A program made the translations under genes and the position numbers. The notes beneath the pieces are model-generated. The model ran no database searches and had not been told where the DNA came from. It saw only the letters and a program-made list of their open reading frames with translations. A DNA stretch of 64,000 bases from Amycolatopsis orientalis DSM 40040 = KCTC 9412 (lineage in GTDB: Bacteria; Actinomycetota; Actinomycetes; Mycobacteriales; Pseudonocardiaceae): assembly GCF_000478275.1 (NCBI RefSeq), contig NZ_ASJB01000064.1:1-64000 (forward strand), in the 5' to 3' direction. This document shows positions 42,833 through 50,654 of this stretch, one piece after another (the stretch's first letter is position 1; each line of letters starts with the position of its first letter).

Positions 42833-45414
42833 ATCCCTCTCCGATGGGTTTCGACCACCAGCTCGGTCGTCCGGCCGAGGCCGGGCACCGGCAGTGCCTC
42901 CTCGACCTGGACCGGCCCGTCGTGCTGGTGCAGTAGTTTGGCGAGACACCGCAAGTGCAGCGCGTTCCCGAAGTCCACGAACTGGGGTTTCGGCGGCACC
43001 CCGTAGCGGTGCGGTTTCTCCGCCGCCGCACCGGGTGGCCGCCGGACGCCCGACACGAACACGGCGTCCGGCAGGTCGAGTTCCGCACGCCGGCGCGCCA
43101 TCGCCGCCGCGGTGGGGCCGGTTTCGAGGGCGCGTGACCATTCCGCGGTCGTTTCGGCGTCGAAGTCCCAGGTGCGCCTGGCGAGCACGAGATCCCGGAA
43201 CCGGAGCCGGGCGCGGCTCCGGACGGAGTGGCGCCCTGTTGTCGCCGTCCCGACCGGGGCGATCCTGGAGAAGCCGGCCCGGTCGGCGGTGAGGTCGAGG
43301 TAGTACGGGGCGACCCTGTCCGGCAACGCGAGCTGGACCAGGAAACCGATGTACAGCACGTTGAGCGGTGCGCCGGTGGCGACGACCCGCAGCCGGACGG
43401 TGTCGGTCGCCGGATCGTGCGCGACCTCGAGGTCCTGGTCCATGAGGGTCGACCACGCCGGGTCCTCGCCCACTTCGTCGGCGAAGAGCAGCGGGTGCAG
43501 GTTGGCGTTGAACCCGTTCACCGGCCGGAACTGCGCGGTCCGTTCGCCGTCGAGCGTCCGGTCCAGCCTGACGGCGACCGCGTCGCGCAGGCCGGGCCCG
43601 AAGACGTCGAGGAACCGGGTGGTGAACCGGCCCCAGCCGCTGTTGACCGAATTCAGGCACCAGGCGCGCCTGCCGTTCTCGTCGAACGGCTGCACGAAAT
43701 GCGAGTACGACGCGGGCCGTCGCAAGAGCCACCTTGGGAGGCGTTCGGCCACGTGCCCGACGAGATCGTCGGACAGCCACACCTCCGTCCCGCCACCGGG
43801 TCCCACGGTCGCGGTGACTTCCCGGCGTAACGCGGCAAGATCGGCGACCTCGTCGGGCAGGGCCTCACCAGGCGGCAGGCGGACCACGCCGTCCGTACCC
43901 ACCGCCATGGCGGTGTCCCACAGCCGGGCGGCGTCGGCCACGAGGTCGGCGACCCGGCAGCGTCCGCCGGGGCCGAACCGGGCCAGCAGCCGGTGCCGCA
44001 CCAGTGCGCGCAGCACCGCGCCCTCGTTGAGCAGTTCGGTGAGCGGGGCGAGCCGGGTCAGGTCTTCGCGGATGTCCGCGCCGACTTCGGCGCCCAGCCG
44101 GAACCTGCGGGGCAGCAGTACGTCTTCTCGGAGCGGCATCGTCGCCGGGCGGGGAGCGCCGAGATCGGCGAACGCCGCCGTCCATTCGGCGTCGAGATCG
44201 CGGATGGCGTCGGGACGGCTCGCGGCCGGAAGACACGCGACATCGAGCCCGGCGCGGTGGATCCGGCGCAGGCGGGCGGCTTGGCCGTCCCGGCCGGCCG
44301 CGCTCAGCCAGCCGGCCAGTGCGGGCAGCGGATCGGGCAGCTGGGGATCGACGGGGGAGATCGGGATCAGCACCTGTTCGTCGGCGAGCCGGTCGAGGTA
44401 GGCCCGGATCGGCGCTGCGGAAGCGGAGGGTGGCAGCAGCTCGCCGAGCGCGGTGGCCAGCTCCGGAAGGGTGCGGCCCCGTGCACCGGCGGCTCGGACG
44501 TCGGCCAGCACCAGGTCGAGCGTGGCGTTGCGAGGAAGCCGGACACGCTGTTCGCGAGCGGCGACGTAGTTGCTCTTCACCTCGAAGTCGTCGCGCAGGC
44601 AGCTGAAGCGGTCCGCGTCCAGCTGTACCGCGGGGGCGAGCCGGTGCGGCAACGACCAGCGGAGCCCCGGCTCGGCGAGCAGCGCGCGAAGCAGAGTGCT
44701 GACCAGTGTCTGATTGGGGAGGACGTGGGCGACGAGGTCGAGTTCGCCGGTGATGTCGCCACCGGGCTCGTCCCAGGTTCCCCAGCCGACGGCGGTGAAC
44801 CACGACCAAGGACTGGTCTTCGTGGCGGCGCGCAGCACGTACCGCAGCACCTTCGCCTCGGCCTTCCTGGCCTTGGCGCCGTAGCGCGGATCGGAGACGT
44901 CGGCGAGGCCGTGCAGCAGATCGACACTCGACAAGGCCACAGCCCGTCGTAAGTTCTCATCGGCCGCACGCAGGCTCAGCCGGCTCCGCTCGGCGGCCAG
45001 TGCTTCGGCCTGCACCGGTCCGAGTTCGGCGCGCAGGCGCTCGCGCGTGTCGATCAGGGTCAACCAGTCGGCGAGTGGGGGCAAGTGACCGATCAGCTCA
45101 CCGGCGGCCGCGCGCAGTACGGGCCGAGGTGCCCGGCCGTTGTGCAGGTCCCGCCGTAACGGGATCGCCACCCGCCGGTGAAGCTCGCCGGGTAGCCAGG
45201 ACCTGGCGTCGTGCAACTGCTGCCCCAAAGGACCCGAAGCGAAGGAGATCAGCCGTCTTTCACAGGCGGCGAGCTCATGCGAAAGCCGTCGGAAATGGGT
45301 GTTCTCGAAGCTTTCCCGCCATAACCCGGAAAGTGTCGTGCGAACCAGGGCATAAGGAGCGATCTCCGTTCGCTCGGTCACCGATTCGGTGACGAACAAG
45401 TGATGTTGCCGCAT
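42829..45414 (-). CDS. LanB-type tRNA-Glu-dependent glutamyltransferase (LazB-like)
   Basis: An 861-aa lantibiotic-dehydratase N-terminal domain protein that transfers glutamate from Glu-tRNA to Ser/Thr of the precursor, the first step to Dha/Dhb. Family segments: APYALVRTTLSGLWRESF near the start, KVLRYVLRAATKTSPWSWFTAVGWG (about 195-220), and GRRAWCLNSVNSGWGRFTTRFLDVFGP in the last third. The C-terminal elimination domain of full-length LanB is absent, as in thiopeptide pathways, and is supplied by the separate SpaB_C proteins. ATG 45414 has AAGGAG 6 nt upstream; a longer start at 45459 would begin inside the hairpin and is rejected. Confidence 0.92.
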   Translation of the reverse strand: MRQHHLFVTESVTERTEIAPYALVRTTLSGLWRESFENTHFRRLSHELAACERRLISFASGPLGQQLHDARSWLPGELHRRVAIPLRRDLHNGRAPRPVLRAAAGELIGHLPPLADWLTLIDTRERLRAELGPVQAEALAAERSRLSLRAADENLRRAVALSSVDLLHGLADVSDPRYGAKARKAEAKVLRYVLRAATKTSPWSWFTAVGWGTWDEPGGDITGELDLVAHVLPNQTLVSTLLRALLAEPGLRWSLPHRLAPAVQLDADRFSCLRDDFEVKSNYVAAREQRVRLPRNATLDLVLADVRAAGARGRTLPELATALGELLPPSASAAPIRAYLDRLADEQVLIPISPVDPQLPDPLPALAGWLSAAGRDGQAARLRRIHRAGLDVACLPAASRPDAIRDLDAEWTAAFADLGAPRPATMPLREDVLLPRRFRLGAEVGADIREDLTRLAPLTELLNEGAVLRALVRHRLLARFGPGGRCRVADLVADAARLWDTAMAVGTDGVVRLPPGEALPDEVADLAALRREVTATVGPGGGTEVWLSDDLVGHVAERLPRWLLRRPASYSHFVQPFDENGRRAWCLNSVNSGWGRFTTRFLDVFGPGLRDAVAVRLDRTLDGERTAQFRPVNGFNANLHPLLFADEVGEDPAWSTLMDQDLEVAHDPATDTVRLRVVATGAPLNVLYIGFLVQLALPDRVAPYYLDLTADRAGFSRIAPVGTATTGRHSVRSRARLRFRDLVLARRTWDFDAETTAEWSRALETGPTAAAMARRRAELDLPDAVFVSGVRRPPGAAAEKPHRYGVPPKPQFVDFGNALHLRCLAKLLHQHDGPVQVEEALPVPGLGRTTELVVETHRRGM

Positions 45415-45452
45415 GAATCGCTCCTTCCTGCCGTTTTCTTCACCGAGGAGAG

Positions 45453-45485
45453 GTGCCACCCCGGCGGTCGCCGCCGGGGTGGCAC
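45453..45485 (-). terminator. Strong hairpin between precursor and modification genes (partial terminator/attenuator)
   Basis: GTGCCACCCCGGCGG and CCGCCGGGGTGGCAC form a perfect 15-bp stem with a 3-nt loop. It lies 24 bp after the precursor stop and 38 bp before the LanB start. Such hairpins commonly allow more precursor mRNA than enzyme mRNA from one promoter. Confidence 0.75.
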
Positions 45486-45509
45486 TTGTTCGTCAGAGTC
45501 CCGGTGAGA

Positions 45510-45656
45510 TCACACGGGGTCGGTGCACGAACCGGTGTTGCCGCACGAGCCGCTGTTGGTGCCGCTGGAAGCCGCGGTTTCCGGCAGCGCGACGGTGTCG
45601 CGCAGCGACGTGACGTCGAGCTCGTCCAGGTTCAGGTCGTCCAGATTGAGGTTCAT
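45510..45656 (-). CDS. Thiopeptide precursor peptide (LazA-like), 48 aa
   Basis: A leader of about 29 residues, rich in Leu/Asp (MNLNLDDLNLDELD), ends in LDVTSLRDTVALPETAA. As I recall the lactazole precursor, it reads LTVTSLRDTVALPENGA before its core, so alignment places the cut after Ala29. The 19-residue core (30-48) is SSGTNSGSCGNTGSCTDPV, the same length as the lactazole core but with only Cys38 and Cys44. A plausible map is: Ser30 and Ser43 become the dehydroalanines joined in the pyridine, and Cys38 and Cys44 become thiazoles. Ser/Thr supply Dha, Dhb or oxazoles, and TDPV remains a tail. GGGAGAAG precedes the ATG. The map is inference; the gene and its context are well supported. Confidence 0.9.
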   Translation of the reverse strand: MNLNLDDLNLDELDVTSLRDTVALPETAASSGTNSGSCGNTGSCTDPV

Positions 45657-45793
45657 TTCTTCTCCCTTTTTCACGGAAACCAAGTGAACTTTCCGGAAGT
45701 TTTCATCCGGTGAAACAAATCTATCCCCGGGTCGCCGTCGGCACATGGGCAATTTCTGCCTATATTGGTTTCGTGAATGGTTGGCAGGCGCGC
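45657..45793 (-). promoter_or_regulatory. Upstream region of the thiopeptide precursor (promoter)
   Basis: A 137-bp non-coding stretch between the LAL regulator stop and the precursor start. It is more AT-rich than its surroundings and contains a TTCCGGAA palindrome in an AACTT/AGTT context near 45689-45703. It should hold the promoter for the precursor and biosynthetic genes. I could not place a convincing -35/-10 pair. Confidence 0.5.
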
Positions 45794-48076
45794 TCAGCGG
45801 CCGGTGCCGCCCACCGAAAACTCCGGAAGAATGCCGAGGTCGATCGCGGCGGACACGGCGGCGCGCCGGGAACCCACGGCCAGCTTGGTCAAGATGGCGG
45901 CGACGTGGTGATCCACCGTGCGGACCGAAAGGTGCATGCGTTCGGCGATGCCCGCGTTGCTCAGCCCGGACGCGACACACGTCAGCACCTGGGCCTGGCG
46001 GCGGGTCAGCCCCGCCGGATTCGCCGCCGTCGCCGGACGGGGCCCGCGCGGGATCCGGCGGACACCGTTACGCCGCAGGTATTGCCGAACCCTCCGCGCG
46101 GCACCGCCGGCCCCGATCCCGTCGAATATTTCGAGTGCGCGCAACGCGCCTTGTTCGCCGCTCATCGCCAGACTGTCGGCACTCTCGTAGGCGCAGCCGA
46201 GTTCGGTCCAGGCGTCCGACGCTCGCCGCCACTGTCCGGCGGCCAGCAACCGGTACGGTTCGGCGAACCAGTCGAGGGCGGGCGTCACTTCCCCCGCCCG
46301 CCGCAACCACAGCGCCAGCTCCCCGGCGTACCAAGGGTGTCTTGCCCGCAAGGCCAGCCGGAACACCGGCCGCAGCTCGTCCGCTTCGGGACCGCGATCG
46401 CCGCTGAGCCACGCGGACTCGGCCCGCGCGACGGCGAGCAGCACGCGATCGCGCGGAAGTTCGGGATCCGTGTTCGCCGCGAGCGACACCGGGCCGCCCC
46501 GGCGAGCGTTCAACCGCGCGAGCACACAACGAGCGGGCAGGAGTTCCCCGGCGGCGAGCGCGTCCTCCTCCGCACGCGCCCAGTCACCCGAAGCGAAGCG
46601 CGACCACGACCGAATCGAGAGCAGTTGACGCGTGGCGAGCCGATGTCCGGTCGCGAGGGCGAACGCGCGCACCAGGTCGCGGTCGCACAAAGCGAGTTCG
46701 CGCCGTCCGGCTTCGTCCGAACACAGCTGGGTCAGGAAGCGGACGGCGTCGGCAACCTTGCCGTGGTCTTGAAGACGGCGAACGGCGTTCAGCAGATCCG
46801 GTCTGGCCGAAGGGTCCTTGCCGTATGCGACCAGGGAGCGCACCGCTTCGGCTTGGGCGGTACCGAGCGGGTGCGCCAGTTTCCCCGCCAGGTCGACCGT
46901 GTGCCGGACGGCGATCTCCGCCTCGGCGTACCTGCCTGCCAGGACGTCCAACTCGGCGCGCACACAGCGGGCCGCGACCAGCTGGGTACTCGCCCCTCGG
47001 GCGGCGGCGGCCGATTCGGCATCGGAGGCGGCCGCTCTCGCCTCCGTCATCCGGCCCAGATCCCGGTGATACCCGGCCAGCGCGACCAGGTCTCCGCAGG
47101 CCCGTGCGTGCCGGATCAACCGGCCGGTATCGGCGGAGTCCGTTGTGGACAGTTCTGCCAGTAGCCGCCGATGGAGCGCACGCCTGCGATGTTCCGGCAA
47201 AGCGCGTTCCACCACCCGGCGCAGCAGCTCGTGACGGAAGAAGAGCCGATCTTCCCGCTGCTCCAGCAAACCGGTGTCCAGCAGGTCCTCGCGGCCCGCG
47301 AGCAGACCCGCCTCGACCCCGTCGGGACTCACGGAGACCTGGTTGACCAGATCGATCGCCGCCGGATCCGCGACGGCGAGCCGGGAGGCGACCAGTGCCC
47401 GCAGTCTGATCGACTCGGCGGCCGCGTCCCCGTGCCGGGCGATTTCACCGATCAGCAACGGGTTCCCGCCGGTCTGCCGTCGCAGTTCGCCGACGGTCGT
47501 CGACAGTTCGGCCGCCAAGGCTTCGATGGTCTTCTCCGCCAAGGCGGGCAAGGGAAAGTGGCGGATGCGGTCCGTCGGCATCCCGGCGAGGACCGCGTGG
47601 ATCCCGTGCGTCCCACCGATCTCCTCATCGCGGTACGTGACCACGATCGAGGCGTCGACCTCGTCCAGTCTGCGCGCGACGAACGACAGCAGGTCGAGCG
47701 TCGCGTCGTCCGCCCAGTGCACGTCCTCCAGCGCGAGGATCGCCGGCCTGGTACGACCGCGCAGGGCGGTCAGGAATCCGTCGAACAGTTCGGCGCGGCC
47801 GACGGCGGGCGCGGTCAGCGCCACGCCACCGGACCGGGCCAGGTCGAACAGCGGTGCCAGCGGCCGTGCGGCGCTGAACGGATCGCAGCGGCCGTACAGC
47901 ACGTCGGCACCGTCCGCGGCCTTGTCCAGGAAAGCGCGCAGCAGGGTCGATTTCCCGCTGCCCGCCTCCCCGGTCACCACGGCGATCCGCACCGGAGCGG
48001 CCCCGTGTGCCATGGCGGTCAACCCGTCCAGGACACCGTGGCGCTCGCTGAACACACCGCTATCGTGCGCTGTCAT
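45794..48076 (-). CDS. LAL-type LuxR regulator (AAA ATPase, MalT-like)
   Basis: A 760-aa protein. The N-terminal ATPase has Walker A VVTGEAGSGKSTLL and Walker B ILALEDVHWADDATLDLLSF, a helical/TPR-like middle follows, and a C-terminal LuxR HTH is at about 700-750 (LTRRQAQVLTCVASGLSNAGIAERMHLSVRTVDHH region). Large ATP-binding LuxR proteins are frequent pathway-specific activators in actinomycete clusters. It lies directly upstream of the precursor on the same strand and is the leading candidate for cluster activation. Confidence 0.9.
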   Translation of the reverse strand: MTAHDSGVFSERHGVLDGLTAMAHGAAPVRIAVVTGEAGSGKSTLLRAFLDKAADGADVLYGRCDPFSAARPLAPLFDLARSGGVALTAPAVGRAELFDGFLTALRGRTRPAILALEDVHWADDATLDLLSFVARRLDEVDASIVVTYRDEEIGGTHGIHAVLAGMPTDRIRHFPLPALAEKTIEALAAELSTTVGELRRQTGGNPLLIGEIARHGDAAAESIRLRALVASRLAVADPAAIDLVNQVSVSPDGVEAGLLAGREDLLDTGLLEQREDRLFFRHELLRRVVERALPEHRRRALHRRLLAELSTTDSADTGRLIRHARACGDLVALAGYHRDLGRMTEARAAASDAESAAAARGASTQLVAARCVRAELDVLAGRYAEAEIAVRHTVDLAGKLAHPLGTAQAEAVRSLVAYGKDPSARPDLLNAVRRLQDHGKVADAVRFLTQLCSDEAGRRELALCDRDLVRAFALATGHRLATRQLLSIRSWSRFASGDWARAEEDALAAGELLPARCVLARLNARRGGPVSLAANTDPELPRDRVLLAVARAESAWLSGDRGPEADELRPVFRLALRARHPWYAGELALWLRRAGEVTPALDWFAEPYRLLAAGQWRRASDAWTELGCAYESADSLAMSGEQGALRALEIFDGIGAGGAARRVRQYLRRNGVRRIPRGPRPATAANPAGLTRRQAQVLTCVASGLSNAGIAERMHLSVRTVDHHVAAILTKLAVGSRRAAVSAAIDLGILPEFSVGGTGR

Positions 48077-48124
48077 CGTTCCCCCTCAGGACGACGAACC
48101 CTCGCGAGAGAAACCGCGGTGGGA

Positions 48125-48316
48125 TCAGCTGTTGCCCGACGGGGGAGGACAAGGCGTGGCCGAGCGGACACCCCCGCAGTCCCACATGAAACCCGTGCCC
48201 GGCGGGTCCGCCGGGTTCGGGACGTCGTCGGCGAGCGCGGGTGCCGCCGCGCCCACCGAGAGCACCGACGCGAGCAGGGCACCGATAGCGATTCTTCGGA
48301 GCTGTGCGATCCTCAT
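48125..48316 (-). CDS. Small secreted peptide, unknown function
   Basis: A 63-aa protein with a clear Sec signal peptide (MRIAQLRRIAIGALLASVLS to PALADD, cut probable after ALA). The mature part of about 33 residues has two cysteines in WDCGGVRSATPCPPPSGNS. It is not recognised. A G-rich GAGGGGTGG lies upstream of the ATG. It sits between the two regulators of the thiopeptide cluster on the same strand, so a signalling role is conceivable but unsupported by any motif. Confidence 0.65.
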   Translation of the reverse strand: MRIAQLRRIAIGALLASVLSVGAAAPALADDVPNPADPPGTGFMWDCGGVRSATPCPPPSGNS

Positions 48317-48435
48317 TTTTCCACCCCTCGTTCTCGACTGCGTTGAGCAGACTTTGTCAGGTGAGGGGGATGCCCGGAAGTCTTCCGCTGGTCAGCAAGA
48401 GGACACCTGCTGGCAGCAAGGTGACTGTAATGGGG

Positions 48436-49422
48436 TCAGATCCAGCCGCGGCGTGCCGCTTCGACACCCGCCTCGAACCGGCTGCCCGCGCCCAGTTCCG
48501 TCATCAGCCGCGCCACCCGGCGGCGCAGATGGCGGACGGATACGCCGATCACGCGCGCGGCGACCTCGTCGGTGCTGCCCTCCGCCAGTAACGCCAGCAC
48601 CTTGCGGTCCTCGCCGCTGGGGCCGCCCGGTTCGGTCTTCGGCGGCGGGTACACGGACGCCTCGTTCCACAACCGGTGGAACAGCCTCAGGAAGCCCACG
48701 ATGAGGCCGGGCTGGCGGACGATCAGCGCTCCTTGGCCGCTGTTCTGCGGATCGATCGGCAGCACGGCCACGACGTCGTCCATGATGACCATCCGCTCGA
48801 TCGGATCGTCCGTGACCCGGATTTCCGCCCCGGCCGCGGTCACCTCCTGTACGTAGTCCAGGAACACGTCGTCGTCGAGCGCGCCGGTGTTGTAGATGGT
48901 GCGGACGGCGATGCCGCGGCGCAGGCCGCGCAGGTCCAGGGGTTTGCTCGCCTCTATCGCCGAGCGGCTGATGGACGCACCGGGTTGCACCGACCAGACG
49001 CTGCGCCGGGTGAAGAACGCCAGTTCCGAGAGCCGCTGGCGGACCTGGTCGAGATCCTCGATCCGCTCCAGCCCGGTCGCGGGGTCGACCGACCACGGAC
49101 GGGCGGAATACCGTTCGGTCAGCTTGGCGACTTCGGCCCGGGTGTCACCCACCTTCCGTTGCAGGTTCAGCAGCTCGTCCTCGCGACGCTCGATCAGCTC
49201 GCCGAGCGCGGACGCCGGATACTTCAGCGTCACGCCGGCAGGCGCCCCGTCATCCGGTGTCGCCACTGCGAGTTCGGCGAGCGCCGTCAGCGCGGCGGCG
49301 AGCTCATCGGCTTCGCAAGCGAGAGCGGACGACAAGGCGGCGGTGTCCAGCTCCGGGTTGTCCAGAAGCGCGCGGTAGACACGCTCCGCGAGCGGCGTGA
49401 AGCCGAGATCGGTCAGAGCCAC
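48436..49422 (-). CDS. TrmB/LuxR-like helix-turn-helix regulator
   Basis: A 328-aa protein. The N-terminal winged helix looks TrmB-like (VALTDLGFTPLAERVYRALLDNPELD then LACEADELAAALTALAEL), followed by a coiled stretch (LGELIERREDELLNLQRKVGDTRAEVAKL), a middle domain, and a C-terminal LuxR-type HTH (EDRKVLALLAEGSTDEVAARVIGVSVRHLRRRVARL). Such regulators occur at the edges of actinobacterial RiPP clusters. GTG 49422 is preferred (GAGG upstream; VALTDLGF begins the domain); the 106-codon upstream extension is low-complexity and overlaps the + strand ORF. Confidence 0.82.
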   Translation of the reverse strand: MALTDLGFTPLAERVYRALLDNPELDTAALSSALACEADELAAALTALAELAVATPDDGAPAGVTLKYPASALGELIERREDELLNLQRKVGDTRAEVAKLTERYSARPWSVDPATGLERIEDLDQVRQRLSELAFFTRRSVWSVQPGASISRSAIEASKPLDLRGLRRGIAVRTIYNTGALDDDVFLDYVQEVTAAGAEIRVTDDPIERMVIMDDVVAVLPIDPQNSGQGALIVRQPGLIVGFLRLFHRLWNEASVYPPPKTEPGGPSGEDRKVLALLAEGSTDEVAARVIGVSVRHLRRRVARLMTELGAGSRFEAGVEAARRGWI

Positions 49423-49506
49423 CGAGTACCTCTGCGTGACCGGTTGCTGACACGTCTGGCAACTACCTGACCACTCTCGGCACACCATCGAACGGCGGAA
49501 CGGGTC

Positions 49507-49809
49507 ATGATGGGCGACGACGGAAGGAACGACGGAGGCGTGGCCGAGATATCCCTTCGCCAGGTCAGTCCGGGCGCCAGCGATCCGGCGATAGTCGCCG
49601 CGCGCCTTTGCCTCGAGCTGGGACTGGCCTGCTGTGTCACCATCAGCCCTGACCTCCACCACATGCGGGTGCGTACCGCCGTGGGTTGTCCGGAGGCGGC
49701 CGACACCATCTCGATGCTGCTTACGGAGCCACGATTCCACGGCTGGCGACTGGACACGGAGACCGTGTGCCGAGAAACCGGCCGATTCGATCGTACCGCC
49801 GATCCGTGA
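49507..49809 (+). CDS. Small hypothetical protein
   Basis: An up to 100-aa open frame divergent from the TrmB/LuxR regulator. It contains no motif that I know. VAARLCLELGLACCVTISPDLHHMRVRTAVGC reads like a folded alpha/beta protein. A GTG at 49543 preceded by GGAGG could be the real start. Third-position GC is lower than in neighbouring genes, so coding status is uncertain; it could be spurious. Confidence 0.4.
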   Translation: MMGDDGRNDGGVAEISLRQVSPGASDPAIVAARLCLELGLACCVTISPDLHHMRVRTAVGCPEAADTISMLLTEPRFHGWRLDTETVCRETGRFDRTADP

Positions 49810-49890
49810 TGGTCTTCCGTACCCGGTGGGCAGCAGGAGTGCCTGGTCGCCGTGCCGATTCCGGTGCCTGAATCCCTGGGACGCCGCGTC

Positions 49891-50634
49891 CTACTCCTGT
49901 GAATCGGCGAGCAGTTTCAGCGCGAGGGCTTTGAGTTCCGGACTCGCCGTCGTGGCGTCGCCGGAGTCGAAGGGCGGTCGCGGGTCGTATTCGACGGCGA
50001 GCTGGATACCGCGGGCGGTTTCCTCGCCCGCGAGAAGGGAGGCGAGGTGGAGTGCGAGGTCGATGCCGGCGGAGACACCGGCGGCGGTGACGACCTTGCC
50101 GACCTGAACGTATCGCTCGGGCACGTAGCGCACGCCGAAGGTCTTTTCCAGGTAGTCCGCCGAGGCCCAGTACGTGGTGGCCCGGTCGCGGAGCAATCCG
50201 GCCGCGCCGAGGATCAGCGACCCGGTGCACACCGACGTGGTCCAGGTGGTGTGCCGGTGGACGCGGCGGATCCAGTCGAGCAGAACCCGGTTCTCCATGG
50301 CGGCGACCGTGCCGCGGTTACCCGCGCCGGGAACCAGCAGCACGTCCAGGCGGTTCACCTCGGCCACCGAACGCTCCGCCAGCACCGCGACGTCCCGGGT
50401 GTCCGTGCGCACCGGACCTCGGTGCTCGGCGATCATCGTGACGGTCGCGCCGGGCAGCCGGGACAGCACCTCGGCCGGGCCGGTCGGATCCAGCAGGCTG
50501 AAGCCGTCGTAGAGCAGGACGCCGATCCTCGGGCCATCGGTCTCCGCCTGGGCCGTCCCGGTGGTGAGGCCGAACGCGGCGGCCGCCGCGACACCGGTCA
50601 GTACTGTTCTGCGGGTGGTCTTCGCACTGGTCAT
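49891..50634 (-). CDS. Exported DJ-1/PfpI-family protein (isonitrile hydratase-like)
   Basis: A 247-aa protein. A twin-arginine-like signal (TTRRTVLTGVAAAAAFGLTT, cut near TAQA) precedes a DJ-1/PfpI fold (IGVLLYDGFSLLDPTGPAEVL at the start). The nucleophile elbow is TSVCTGSLILGAAGLL, with the conserved Cys. Family members include isonitrile hydratases and amidases; most are cytoplasmic, so the export signal is notable. The ATG at 50634 is chosen because the signal peptide starts there. It follows a GlxA-type regulator whose N-terminal domain has the same fold. Confidence 0.85.
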   Translation of the reverse strand: MTSAKTTRRTVLTGVAAAAAFGLTTGTAQAETDGPRIGVLLYDGFSLLDPTGPAEVLSRLPGATVTMIAEHRGPVRTDTRDVAVLAERSVAEVNRLDVLLVPGAGNRGTVAAMENRVLLDWIRRVHRHTTWTTSVCTGSLILGAAGLLRDRATTYWASADYLEKTFGVRYVPERYVQVGKVVTAAGVSAGIDLALHLASLLAGEETARGIQLAVEYDPRPPFDSGDATTASPELKALALKLLADSQE

Positions 50635-50654
50635 GCCACGGAATTCTGGGGCGC

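Noticed and set aside
45415..45459. Upstream start for the LanB-type gene
   Set aside because: It would place the start codon inside the perfect hairpin, while ATG 45414 has a good ribosome binding site.
45510..45656. Calling the RiPP a lanthipeptide because of the LanB-like protein
   Set aside because: The LanB protein lacks its elimination domain, separate SpaB_C proteins and YcaO/SagB enzymes are present, there is no LanC cyclase, and the leader matches a thiopeptide leader.
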